A stretch of DNA of 64,000 nucleotides from Lunularia cruciata (lineage: Eukaryota; Streptophyta; Marchantiopsida; Lunulariales; Lunulariaceae), in the NCBI GenBank assembly GCA_948567375.1, contig OX419758.1:18109001-18173000 (forward strand), read 5' to 3'. A program made the position numbers and the translations under genes. The stretch's first letter is position 1; each line of letters begins with the position of its first letter. This document shows, in pieces, positions 23,018 through 34,470 of the stretch. Below the pieces are notes generated by a model. It was not told where the DNA came from. It saw only the letters and a program-made list of their open reading frames with translations, and searched no databases.

Positions 23018-23330
23018 CACCTAATGTGATTGCTCTACTATGGATTGCACGTGCCACAGCACTCCTTAGAGCAAGGGACACACACCGTCTAAAATATGCT
23101 CCAAAGTATGAGAGTGAAATATCAGCTAATGTGATTGCTCTCTTATGGATTGCATGTGCCACCGCACTCACTAGAGCAATGGACACACACCGTCTAAAAT
23201 ATGCTCCAAAGTATGAGAGTGAAATATCACCTAATGTGATTGCTCTCCTATGGATTGCACGTGCCACCGCACTCCCTAGAGCAATGGACACACCCGTGAG
23301 AGTAGTACCCCTTACGCCTAACATGATAAG
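23018..23330 (-). repeat. 105-bp tandem repeat, three units, in frame within the LINE ORF
   Basis: The motif CTAATGTGATTGCTCT recurs at 23,021, 23,126 and 23,231, exactly 105 bases (35 codons) apart. On the minus strand each unit encodes SAVARAIHxRAITLGDISLS followed by YFGAYFRRC. The full-length copy at 17,860-17,950 has one unit. The period being a multiple of three keeps the frame open. Confidence 0.85.
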
Positions 23331-23934
23331 TTCTTGTGCACACACTGACAAATGTGTCAAATGTTGTGTCCATCGCTCCATATAACATCGCTCCATAAAA
23401 CTCCAAGGCTAGAGGAACAAAGAGGTGATCTCGCTGCATGCCCCTATACTTGGAGACCTTGCGACCTATTGTTGCACTCACCACCCATCCAGTGGGATGG
23501 GTAATCACTCCCTCCGAAACTGTATCCCGTGTAGGGTCCGTAACCACGACATCCACTACTGTCACTTGATCATCTCGGACCAAGTATAAGTCTGCCTTGA
23601 CACTTGTCGTCTACAAGGCATGCGAATGCTCCCTCCAAGCCAAGTATCCACTCTCTCGTGCCATAGCAAACACTATGTCCCTAATTGCATCATGTGTAGC
23701 TATCCTTTGTCCTCCAAAAGGACACCATGTCATGTGGACCGCGGCTACATCTAGTGTAGAACCACACTCACAAGTGAGTAATGAAGATGCAGATGGGTGG
23801 ACCAAACCTAAGCCAAACCTCATCGCCATAGAGAAAGTAGTTGGTGCGAGTTGGAATGCCTTAATGCCCGGTTGAGCTAGGATCCAAGAGCCTACACCCT
23901 TGCCGGAGCAAGAGAAAAGACTAGTAATATATGG

Positions 23935-26252
23935 GAATCTGGCGGGTAAAGCATACCAATACTATTTGGTAGAAAGTTCATTATCTTCATCCATGCATTT
24001 CCTCATTTAGAGAAATCTCGAGTATTTCGTGCCTCAATCATGGTCCGAGGCCAAAGGAGGTATGGTCTGGAGGTTGCGGTACTTACCATTTTTGTTGCTT
24101 TCCTAAAACTTGTCATATCATTCCATACAACTTTTAATTATACCATCTCTAGTACTCGATAGTGCACGGCAAGAAATAATAGATTTTCATGGAATTCAAA
24201 TTAAATCTACCTCCATTTTTTAATGCTAATTTGAGAATTACAAGTCATTTTTCACCATCATCCTTGTTAATTGTGCAATTCATTTTGATTCTTCTTTTCA
24301 TCGATAGAGATAGGGTGACAAAGAGATTAGTGATAAAAGAAATGAGAGTCAAGATGGTTGACTGTACACCTTGTTGATTGTGCAATTTTGTTGTGATTCC
24401 CTTTTGTCCTAGACCATGGTTCTAAGAGAGATGGAACGGAGAGTGAAATTGGAAACTAGAAATTTGCTACAACTGGATTGGATGGAGAGGGAAAATGGAA
24501 ATTTGCTCAAAGCTTGAGCACATTTGCACAAAATTTTCACCATAGAACTGCTTTTGCACAACATGATAGTTTTATGGAAGTTATTTTGGGGCAGATCTCA
24601 CTCTATCATGTACCACGTTCCAAGGCTGAGCCTTCACCTTAAAATGTAGAGCATTTCTTCTCTCCTCGGGCCCTTTATAGTATATGATTATATGAGATTC
24701 CTTCACTTAGTGCTAGTGGTTGCTTGGGAGTTGTTGAGAGTTTGTTGCAAGCATAGGGTGTCGTGCGTATATACATCGCTGTCAACATCATACACTATAG
24801 AAGCACAACTCACACATAAGTCATACATTGACTCTAAACTAAATGTTTACCACTCTCAACTCAACTCAACTCAACTCAACTCAGATCAGTACTTGATCTA
24901 TCACTCTATAAACTGCAAACAACTGGGCACTGATTACAGTCAAGCCACACCCACTCTAGCTAAGAGAATCCAGGTGACGCTCGCCGGCCTCTATCCACCA
25001 TAGCTAGGAACTCAAAGGCTCAACATCAAAGAAGTGAGCTCTCTGGAGCTGCACTTCAAAAGTATACCCCTTGGACTCGAGCTAGGTCTGAAACCCTAAT
25101 GATCTCACTGACGGCACACTAGACAGTGCAAACGGTGCAAAGTGATGGTGGGCCCAACCGTGAAGTTAGTACCCTAAACACAAAATCTGACCGTCGGAAA
25201 GTAGTCTTTGAGATACTACTGAAATAACTCTAACTACTATCACTGGAATTCCAGTGTCCGAGCAATCTAGATGCGACACTACAAATGGCATGACAAGGGA
25301 TTTGGTAGGAGATTGTTGTGGGCAAGAGTTGAGATGGGTGGTTTGCTCAAGGGTTGTTTGGGGGTTGCTCAAGGTTTGTTGTGAGGGTTTGCTAAGGGAT
25401 AGATGTAGGCAAGGGTCACCACAGAGAGTTTGCTCAAGGTTTGCTAGGTATCATATAGTCTGGATATCTATCGAGAGAATGGATATGGATGAATTTCCTT
25501 TCAAAATACAAAGACTGATCCAAAGAAGAGATGGTAGAAAGAGAAGTGGAGATCCTACATTACTTATATTGTATTTGAATCAAAATTCTTGATCAAGCCA
25601 ACCTCAACTTTTGACTTTAAATTAAAATACACTTTGAAACACCTTGACTGATTGTTTAGGCTTTGTAATCTAAGAAGAATGAAATGTTCCTAATCATATA
25701 TAGACAAGTGAACTAGAGCTAATCTCAAGTTCTATAATAAGAATAGGTAAATAAAAGAATCTAAATTCTTTACATTTTGGAGCTTGCCAATATAACTCTT
25801 TCTTGACACTAATGCAAAGCATTTTGCTAATATCTTGATTTTGACCAAATTATGAGCACAATCTTCCCTCTTTTGTAGCAAATGTGACATGGAGTCCATT
25901 TGTTAATCCTTGTACTGCAAGGCCAACCCAATATTTTCTTATCTCCTTACCAAATTTGTACCACCCCAATCTTCTCTTCTATCCTCGATAGATTTGTGCC
26001 ACTATTTAAATGACAAGCCCAATCTTCTCTCTTGATCATATACTAAATCCCTTTGCTATTTCATTCACTATAGTTTTCATAAAGGATAATTTTGACAAGT
26101 AGGTTTTTAAATTCAATTTGCATTTGAAGGCCACTATTTATTCAAATGTTAGATAGTTAATATTTACAATATCACTTATCAAATGTATTACAATTAGCCA
26201 GATATATTTTCTAGAGGTGTAAATTGGTTTGATATTATCTTGAGGGAGGTTA
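23935..26252. other. AT-rich repeat block without recognised gene
   Basis: No gene supported. Contains a (CTCAA)n microsatellite at about 24,856-24,883. A stretch at 24,763-24,845 (ACATCATACACTA, AAGCACAACTCA, AAGTCATACAT) matches 56,893-56,985, so both blocks share a repeat family. Confidence 0.5.
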
Positions 26253-27279
26253 TGTAACAATATAAAGTTTACAAATAAATTAATGGAGACTAAGCATATA
26301 GCAAATTAGCCAAGGGTTACAAGAATATTCTAGAAGCATCTAGGAAGCTACTTGGTGCCTTCCAAGTATTGGATCATGTGTATGCCAAGTAGTGACTTCT
26401 AGGGGGAAGCTTCTTGGTTAGCTTAGCTTGCACACCAAGGAGATAGTTTCTAGAAAGAAACTTCTTGGGAAGCTTCCAATTAGTTTAGCTTGCATGCCAA
26501 GTAGGTGGCTTCTAGAATGAAACTTGTTGAGAAATTTGCCGGTTAGCTTGGCTTGCACTCCAAGAAGGTAAATTTAGGAAGCTTCTCAAGAGCCTTGTAT
26601 GTTCCCTATAAATAACAAAGCCTAAGCTAATGCTAGACATTTTGAGTTTCCCTCATTCAAGTATCCCAATGTGAACTTCCACTTTGGTCTTCTATTCTCC
26701 TATTTTTCTCTTTGGTCTCAATCTTTTGTATGTGATATATGATGGTCTAAGTAGATCAGAAAGAGATGCCATCAAAATACTTCCATTAGTTAGAGGTCAA
26801 AAAGACCTTTAAAACTTTAGAGTAAATTTTGGAGACCTAAATGGATGAATTAGGCCTCAAAAAAATTAAAACATTTCTCTCTCCAAAGAAAAATACATGG
26901 TCTCTTCCCTTTGTTTGTCTTATTAAGAGCTTTCCAAAGGTACTTCACCCATGTTGTTCTAAGCTTCTTATAATAAGATTCTCCACAGATTCCTATTGTC
27001 AAACTTGTTTGACCAACCAACTAGGACAAGGATAGATAGATATGTCATCAATCTATACAACTAATCTAAGGGTGGAGCTTGCTGACATATCACCAATCTA
27101 TCTATTTGATCATCTATTACCAATCTATTACCAATCATCATCTATTTGATCCAAGGTTGTAACTCTTTTTGAGTGGATCCTTCTTGTTATATAATAAAGA
27201 TAAGGTGCTCCTTTGGGGCATCAAAGTATTGAAAGATAAGTCTTGTGTTTCTTCTCTTGTGCCCTCTCTCCTCATAACA
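26253..27279 (+). mobile_element. Probable solo LTR
   Basis: Starts TGTAACA and ends CATAACA (TG...CA termini), 1,027 bases. It has the internal order expected of an LTR: a U3-like part with a degenerate tandem repeat, a TATA box CTATAAATAA at 26,606-26,615, and a polyadenylation-like ATAATAAAG at about 27,190. No internal element sequence or second LTR is visible on either side, hence 'solo'. A clear 5-bp target duplication is not seen, so the boundaries are provisional. Confidence 0.45.
26330..26600 (+). repeat. Degenerate 62-63-bp tandem repeat
   Basis: About four units containing AAGTAGxxxCTTCTAG, AAGCTTCTTG and TTAGCTTGCACxCC. The motif GCTTGCAxxCC is at 26,426, 26,488 and 26,551. It lies upstream of the TATA box at 26,606, like enhancer repeats of an LTR U3. 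Confidence 0.65.
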
Positions 27280-29861
27280 TTAAATAACCCGTAAAAGCTA
27301 CAATCATGATTTTTGGTACATGTAAATATTTTTTAGCTACATGTGCAAACTACTAAAATTTTTGAGTACCTTACCACCCACTACCCCTAAAAAATTCCAA
27401 TGATACCTATAAAGAAATATACAATATATTTATATGGGAAGTGAAAAGAAATGCGTTATTGAAACATCCAATTCTTTTGCATTCTTGAACATAAAGATAT
27501 CAGGTAGCAAGTGGGAGCCAACTATTTAAGAGGCTCTTTTTAGATTGCATTGGTTGTGGTAAAAAATGGGAATAAAATTTACAAATATCTTGTACCATCA
27601 AAACTAAACTATATGGAATTGTTAGTCCAAAATCTCAAATGTGTATGGATTTTGTTAACCATATTTGGTGCAAGTATGCTCTTAGGAATTGAACAACACT
27701 CCCCACCATTGCAAATGAAGTAGTATCATAGACTCCTCCATACAAATGATGATGCTCTCATTCTCAATACCATTTGAATTTTTTGACTGATTATCCTATT
27801 CCAACAAACCAAAATATATATTATTGAGTAGATATTGAGAGTTGACAAAACTAGTTAGAGAGTCTTCTTAGTTCCATGTGGATTATTTTTCATTTTATGC
27901 ATTGTCAATAACTTGCTTGTATGGGAGGTTTTAGAACACATTCTTCAAATGTTAAAATTTCTATTTCTTTTGTTTTTTACTTGCTTTTATTTGCATTTTC
28001 TTCTTGGAAGCTTGAATGGTCCTTCACAAATACACAAGCATTCCAAATCATATTGGGAGGAAACTGATCTCATGATCAGGCTTCTTTAGTTGTGGGGTTT
28101 GAGGTTAAAAACCTTGCAAATACGGCAATAGACTTTGCTTAGACTGTGCAAATACCATTAGAGTTCGTTCTAAATTGTACCTTTTTAGGTCTGCATGTGA
28201 ATTACATGTCTTTAATTCCCTTACAAACTACACTTTTCAATGTTGCTCGCTACATAAATTGTACTTCTTTTGTTCTCTTGCATTCCGCTGGATCATATTG
28301 AACATTGTTCTTCATGCATGTTGTGCTTGTTTTTTCTTCAATCATGTTGTACTCTTACACCCACTATGCCAAAGGGGTCTATTGCAGAAACTGCATTTTC
28401 TCAGATTTGTTTGCAAGCACAAGTTATCAACCAAGGCCAATGATGAACTTCCTCCAATACTGCCCTATGAGCTTGCTTGCATCGATATAAGATAGTTTGT
28501 GTAACTTCTTCAAAATCATCATGACCATCTAATGCCGCATTTAAAAAATGTATACATCAAGCTTATTAGCATGTAATGCTCCAAGTTGTTCAAGAAGAGC
28601 TAAGGTCCAAAGAAGCATTGGTAAATAATGCAAGTGCTTCAAAGGGCTTTAAAGAGGACTATCCAAAAAGAACCACAATATTAAGAAGTAATGATGAATA
28701 ATATAGATGCTTCAAAAGGCTTCAGATAGTACTATTAAAGAAGAACCATAGTTATGAGAAGCAATGGTAAATCATCTAAATGCTTCAAAGAGTGTTGTGT
28801 ATTAATGTAAGGTCAATTTCCATTGCTCAGAAAATTTTTGCTCAAAATGGTGATGATTAAGTTAATTTCTCTATTATTGGATAAAAGAGGATGACAGCTG
28901 AGTTGATCTTGTGGAAGATCGCAAATATGAACTTCAATTTTATAGTTTCAGACACCTTCTTTAACCGTAAAGAAGGGAACGTATCTTATCTCATCACATA
29001 TTACATATTGTGACAATTTTCTTTGAAATTACAAAAGTAAATTTTAAGTTAAAATTCATTTCTTGAAAATTTTATTTGTGAACCCATAAATAATATTATG
29101 ACGATTAATAAAGACGGTACCGCCTTATTATTCGTCATGCAATGAGTCCACTCTCTGCCCATCAAAACTTTTAATATTTCTTGTCTATATTTGTACATAA
29201 ACAAGTGAAAAGAACTCGAGCACCTCGTAACCATGGATGAATCACCTCACCTACTACATCCTACATCTCGAGAGCAGCCCAAATTACCTACATTTCCACC
29301 AAAAAGAGAGAAAAGAAAAGAAATAAATAAATGGTCATCTAGTGAAATCTGTTCAATTATTCCTTGCTATGTTTCTTTCTAGCAATATTATTCATGACTT
29401 TTAGTCATCATTGAGCCTTTGAACTTGACTACATTTCAATCCAGTCTACAAATTTGTTTATACTTTTTCTTAATCTCTTGTGCTCTCGACTCGCGAGTAG
29501 ATTGAATCAGGAGATTAGTGGAAGATGTAACGTGGATAGAGTCGAAGGAATATACTTCATCACTGGAACGAATATTGGGCATTAAATTGTTGTGATGCTA
29601 AGCATTGCTTGCGCTGTGCTCTCGCTACCACAATTGTCTAATAGGCTTTCCAGCGGATTCGAGACCCTGAACATTAGAGTGATTGCCGAGCTTTCACTGT
29701 TCATGTTTGAGTAGTAGGGATCGCTGAGCTTTGAGTACTCTGTCCTGGTCATTGTTCTAAGTGTAGTTCATAAGCAGGTCTCTTCGTTAGTTCCAATGGC
29801 TTCTGGAGAGCAACTCGTTTCAGGTGAAGATGGCCGTAATGTCCAGCAATTGAATGCAGTA
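27280..29861. other. AT-rich DNA, then upstream flank of segment B
   Basis: 27,280-29,440 is AT-rich with no recognisable gene (a 106-codon frame at 28,175-28,495 is Cys/His/Phe-rich low-quality sequence). From about 29,450 composition becomes gene-like. A frame from ATG 29,796 encodes SGEQLVSGEDGRNVQQ and runs into segment B before a stop. Confidence 0.4.
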
Positions 29862-30019
29862 GATTTCTGGCAATAGATTGGAGTCAGAAGATGAATGAAA
29901 AAGTTGGATTGTAAATTCGACGTCTCACTCTGTTCACTTCTGGGAGAGGAAATTCACTCGTTTAGAGCGCTGCAGAAGAATCAACCTTTTTATTTCTGTG
30001 GGTATCTGTTTCCAAGCGA

Positions 30020-30298
30020 GTGATTTCGTTGACTGCAGAGAATGTTGTTGGTCAGCTCTCGGATGGCACCGCCTGGTTCGAGTACGTAGAGACGGAGGAG
30101 TGGAATTTGCCCAGTGCTCCTTTCGCGTCAATTTCGGCGGCATTCTCTGGTGGACGAAAGAAACCCACTTCTTTCTTTGCACGAATTAAACCGGTTGGCG
30201 GAGCTCCTCAAGCAAAGTCAGTATTTTCACCATTTAAAGAGAGTAGTGTGAGGAAGGACTGCTTGCAATACCTGTCTATGCAGGATATATATACATAG
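30020..30298 (+). CDS. Unidentified open frame at 5' side of segment B
   Basis: 92 codons. The part SAPFASISAAFSGGRKKP...ARIKPVGG...SVFSPFK aligns codon-for-codon with copy A (with one 1-base deletion in A). Over about 38 codons I count roughly five silent and six replacement differences, which is only weak evidence for coding. No family recognised. It may instead be a transcribed leader. Confidence 0.25.
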   Translation: MISLTAENVVGQLSDGTAWFEYVETEEWNLPSAPFASISAAFSGGRKKPTSFFARIKPVGGAPQAKSVFSPFKESSVRKDCLQYLSMQDIYT

Positions 30299-30677
30299 TT
30301 CATACTTGAATTGAGCATCTGCAAATTTCACTTTCTGGTCCTGGTCCTGGTCCTGGTTCTGCCTGGTTGGTTGAAACTGTTCTCACTTTTGATGTCTTAT
30401 GTCCATTTTCATCTGCCAAAAGGCCCAGTTTACACACAGGAACAAGATTCAGCTTCGTTAAAACGTTTACTTCGCTGATCATCCTCTTGTAGGCAGGGAA
30501 CATCACCGGCATTGAAGAAAGTTGAATATCATAGCGTGCGACGCATTGCTGGAGATGGCCGTTGCATGTTTCGGGCACTTGTAAGGACTTCAACTGTGTC
30601 AAAGTGCACTTTAAGGACAGGATTTTGGCTTTTCAGATTGTGAAAGAGATGTTGCTTGTGTATAAGAACTGGTTACT

Positions 30678-30699
30678 CCCCCCCCCCCCCCCCCCCCCC
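30678..30699 (+). repeat. 22-base poly-C run
   Basis: Copy A has CTCCACCCCACG at the equivalent place, so the run is an expansion specific to copy B (or an assembly artefact). Confidence 0.85.
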
Positions 30700-30914
30700 A
30701 TGGATAGTTCATCATCAGATTTTTGTGTGTTCACGTGGATCTCCCATTTTACGAGCTGCTTCTGCTCTCACTACTCATATACCCCTCCAATCAGTGTCCA
30801 GTTTCCAGCAGATATTTGTGAGGTGGTTTTGGGCCAATCATTCATGTCCGTCTGTGCAAGCTACATGGAACGACCTTTTATCTGATCTATCCTGCTTCTT
30901 TGCAGGTAGTAGGA

Positions 30915-32585
30915 ATGGCTACTAATAAAGGCCAAAGTCTGAGTTATATCGATGAAGAGCAAGAGGCTGGTAAGTAAACGTTCCGTTACAGGAGCTTCTG
31001 CATGATGGGAAGCATTGTATCCACATTAAGGAATTCACATCATCTGGAACTGTCATAGCACCGGTGATCTCTGTGAATTCAAAGTCTGCAATGGCTATGT
31101 TGTTGATAGCTTTTCTATCACTGCTTGACAATCAGTTTGTTTACACCTTACAGAATCCTCTAATATAATATTTATTGAGCATACATGGTCTAGTCTAGTT
31201 TTTCCCCTGCTCATTAATTTGTTTCTGTATCCGTTTATTTCACTGCCCTAGATGTATGACATTTTGGAGCCTGTAGGTAACTCGCCCTTTTCATTGATGT
31301 CAGTTGGATCATGTCTAATTTGAGTCCGTTTCCAATGTATGTTTGGTTCCAATACCTACGTGTAGACATCAGAGAAGATAAAAGGAAATTTCTTCCAAAC
31401 TCCAAGAGATACAAGTTCGAGCAATGAACTCTTGCTTGGTTCAAACCTACGGCTTTCCAGTAAGCAATGGTTGTTGAATTTTCAGAAAGGGCAGAAAGGT
31501 CTTAAATGGAACAGAGCAGAAGTTTGAATGAAAGGAGGTGCCACTTTATACAGTACTGAGGCAGATAATCTCAAGTCAAGTCTGTACAAAATGTACTAAC
31601 CGTAGTGCTCAGGGAAACAGATGGTTGTTAGTTTCTGAAGTTATCACCAAACTGAACGAAGTATGAACCTAGTGGAAAGTAGGTTCCCATTTATAAGATC
31701 AAGTATAGAGCAAAAGTTAAGATTGGTTATGATATCCAGGAACACAACTTCGGTAGCTTCGTTCTCCAATACCGATCAGCATTCCGTCCGTTTCTTTTCC
31801 CATTGGCATGCTGATTGATATTTACAGTGGTTTGAAAACGGTACTATGTTTCAAGAGACGAAGTGCTGTGGGGCTTGAACTGCGTTGTTAGGAGGGACAG
31901 ATGATAGGCTAGAAAACAGCCAGTCACTGTTTCCCTATTTGGAGTATATGCTGACACCGTCTTTAATTGTCATACTAAACAGATCAACTCCGGAGGGCAG
32001 TGATGGACACTATGTGTAGGTCTGACCAACGGAGTAACAAGTACGAAGAGGCTCTGATCGCGATAACAGTCGAAGAATCACTTAAACGGTAAATTGGTTT
32101 CTGCAACAGGGCATCCAGTAGACTTTAAATTGTTGCATAACTTCAACTTGTTCCTTTTGCTAAGGCGCAGGTGAAGTGAAGGTCTTCGTATATTGCAAGC
32201 CTTGAACTCTACTGCGGACCATGGGGATTTAAGTTTATAGTCATATTTTATGTGAACTCGATCTAGCACTAGATAAGTAACTAGTTTGTCTTTCTCAATA
32301 CAGATACTGCCAAAGAATTACTAGCCCAAATTTCTGGGGTGGTGAATCCGAGCTTCTGGTGAGCATCGCTGCTTCTTACCATCGAATCTAGTCATGGACA
32401 CAAATTAGACTAAATAGAGTGAGGAAGGGGATTTAAGGTGATGGTTTATCTTGCAAATCCGGATTATGAACAATAAATCACGCGAGCTAGCACATAGGAA
32501 TGCCTTTTTCGATCTACCCAACATTGTTGATACTCAAGACGAGGGACTTCAAAGAAATTCACCCTGTGTTAAAAATTGGTTCTAG
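30915..32585 (+). CDS. Inferred small spliced gene of unknown function
   Basis: Three inferred exons. Exon 1, 30,906-30,969 (ATG 30,915), lies between acceptor CTTCTTTGCAG and donor G|GTAAGT. Exon 2, 32,304-32,358, lies between TCTCAATACAG and G|GTGAGC. Exon 3 runs from 32,498 to the stop at 32,583-32,585. The phases fit at both joints and give 65 codons: ATNKGQSLSYIDEEQEA, then DTAKELLAQISGVVNPSFW, then NAFFDLPNIVDTQDEGLQ. The first intron is long (1.3 kb), and the last acceptor (CACATAG) lacks a good pyrimidine tract, so the last joint is the weakest. No known family is recognised. The splice sites recur in copy A, which supports the model. Confidence 0.35.
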
Positions 32586-34366
32586 AAGGCTTAACTCGAA
32601 AGCAAACTTTGTCTCCAGGTACTTTCTAGGATGTGCTCTCAACCAATCATCGTGTACATACCGGAAGCAGAGGTATTTATATCGAGTGCTGTCATTGCTA
32701 GCATATGTAACCTTGGAATTACTAATGATCATTCTCCTGCAAACGTTATGGGAAAACTGAGCATGATGAAAAAAATTGTTAAAGGAATGAGCTTTTCTGA
32801 TTTTGCTTGAATGCAATCGGTTACTGTTGAGTTTCGGAAAGCAGGCCAAGTTAGTTTGGAATAATCAGTTCAACGATTAGTGTTGTCTACTTACTTTCAT
32901 GCCTACTACTTAAGAATTGTGCTGAAGCGCTTTAGGACAACTGGCCAAGCCATATTCTCGACGTCACGTTTCACCAGGGCAGAAACTTAGAGACTTTAAT
33001 GTTCGAAATCTGACAGGCTAAACAAGGGGGAAGGAGGGGAGGCGGTGGTTACGTCCCTATCGCAGAGTATGGCAGTGAATTTAAGAAACCAGGAAAGGAT
33101 AGAAAGGCACGGAAGCCAGTGAGATTACTTTATTCAGGCAGTAACCATTATGATCTCTTGGTATAATTCACGTCTACTTTTCAGCAGTTCAAAGTTATGT
33201 GCCTCTATCTGGACTTCCATTACATCTCGCAATGTTTTAGTTGATTCAACTAGAAAATGTTCAATCGGCATTCCTTCACGTTTGCATATGACATCCTTCG
33301 GTTATTTGCCCAGAGAGATGTCATCCGTACTAAAACTTAATGACATGAGTTTCACTTAGATTTGAGAGCGAGATTCCCACCAAGAAATATTGCAGAGCTA
33401 GAGATTTCAAAGCACCGTCAAGTCGTGTCGAAGAGGCAGGTCTTAGCATGTTTAAGAAAAGATAACGAAAGTACTATGTCTCATTCCAACCCGGGAAAAT
33501 ACGTTTAGAAATAATTTTATTGAAACCATTTAATCTACCTTAGCCTATAGGGGCCAGATATGCCCAACGATTTCAGTTGGAGAATGAATTGAACGATGAT
33601 CCCATTGCCTTTGCCGTAGTCACTTTACTTGGACAGCGGGTGGTTATAACTGTTTCTCGAAACTCGAACAGGTTTTAGGTTTCTCGGACCTCGAGAGGAG
33701 CGTTGATAAGCGGCATGCATGATATATCTAGACACCACACAGCTAAATAAAATACAAACAAAGCTGCCACCTTAATAGAGTCAAACACCAACATGGTGAA
33801 AGCCGGAGGGAGGTGTACGCGTGAAGTGTACGTAAACAGGAAAAATGATCCGCTTGGAAAAGCCTATCAATAGCGGTATACGCAATCGTATAGCAGAAAT
33901 AATTGTTCTCCTTTGTCTTAGTAATGAAACTAAATAAAGAAAAGGTTACCGGTGGAACGAATAAACTGGTCCATGATTACTCTATTATCAGGTTTGTAGT
34001 CGCTTTGTAGTTACTCCAAACATTGTAATGGGAGCAATGATCTTGAGAGGTTTTCATAAACCTTTCATTATAGAGCATTGTCTTAACGCACCTTAAAGTG
34101 ACTATCGCCAGAAGAAAGGTATATGTTGTGAAGTCCACTGTTTGGGTCTTGCTGAAGGAACTTGCTCATCATCTGCTCGGTTCCCAAGAACATGTGATCA
34201 CAATTGAAGAAAGAGAAATTGACATCCGATGTAAATCAGTCTGTTCAACTTTGTTGGGAAAGAGATTGAACGATTTGTGCTTATAACTTCAACGAAATAC
34301 ACCGCTGAATATGACCGTCCTCAACATCGGGCAGTGTTTGTTTGTTTGCTTGCTTACTTTCTTGCT
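32586..34366. other. No supported gene
   Basis: Composition is ordinary but no domain, splice structure or long frame was found. Frames at 33,150-33,359 (+) and 34,098-34,286 (+) are unrecognised. Confidence 0.4.
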
Positions 34367-34470
34367 TTCTTGGGGTTTAGCCCCATTTTAGCTCTTAAGT
34401 TTTATCCTTGTACGGCTTGATGGCCCTTTCCCATCCTTCTTGTTATCCTTTGCGGTCGACTTTTTCTCTT
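34367..34470 (+). mobile_element. 3'-terminal fragment of the RLE-type non-LTR element
   Basis: Begins at the hairpin TGGGGTTTAGCCCCA (34,371-34,385), then CTTGTACGGCTTGATGG and CCCATCCTTCTTG, ending in GCGGTCGACTTTTTC. It is collinear with 18,028-18,123. It is a very short, 5'-truncated insertion. CTTTCTTG on both sides may be the target duplication. Confidence 0.6.

Larger units (their letters stand above)
22829..23920 (-). mobile_element. 5'-truncated copy of the RLE-type non-LTR element
   Basis: Minus-strand copy of the 3' 1.1 kb of the element at 15,612-18,123. It starts at the codons corresponding to about 17,236 and ends with the same 3' tail (GGCAACT...GGAAGACCCCATCAAGCC on +). Imperfect flanks CTACTAATATTTAT (22,815-22,828) and CTAGTAATATATGG (23,921-23,934) look like an aged target-site duplication. 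It encodes the CCHC motif (CECGSTLDVAAVHMTWCPFG), then the endonuclease-like VRDDQVTVVDVVVTDP and RKVSKYRGM. 5' truncation fits target-primed reverse transcription. Frameshifts and an internal 105-bp triplication make it non-functional. Confidence 0.8.
29862..32575 (+). repeat. Duplicated segment, copy B
   Basis: Partner of 8,951-11,520, same strand, about 21 kb away. It keeps longer open frames than copy A: an uninterrupted 92-codon frame at 30,020-30,298 (SAPFASISAAFSGGRKKP, ARIKPVGG, SVFSPFK) that copy A has frameshifted, a GT donor where A has GC, and no stop in exon 2. It differs from A by a 22-base C run at 30,678-30,699 and by an extra block near 31,255-31,375. Confidence 0.8.

Noticed and set aside
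23018-23330. Possible CRISPR-like or satellite array
   Set aside because: Three 105-bp units without spacers, in frame with a LINE ORF; it is an internal element duplication, and the genome is eukaryotic.
30906-31140. Reading exon 1 of segment B straight into the VIAPVISVNSKSA stretch
   Set aside because: The phases do not fit at any plausible junction, though differences between copies there are mostly silent in that frame. Left unassigned.
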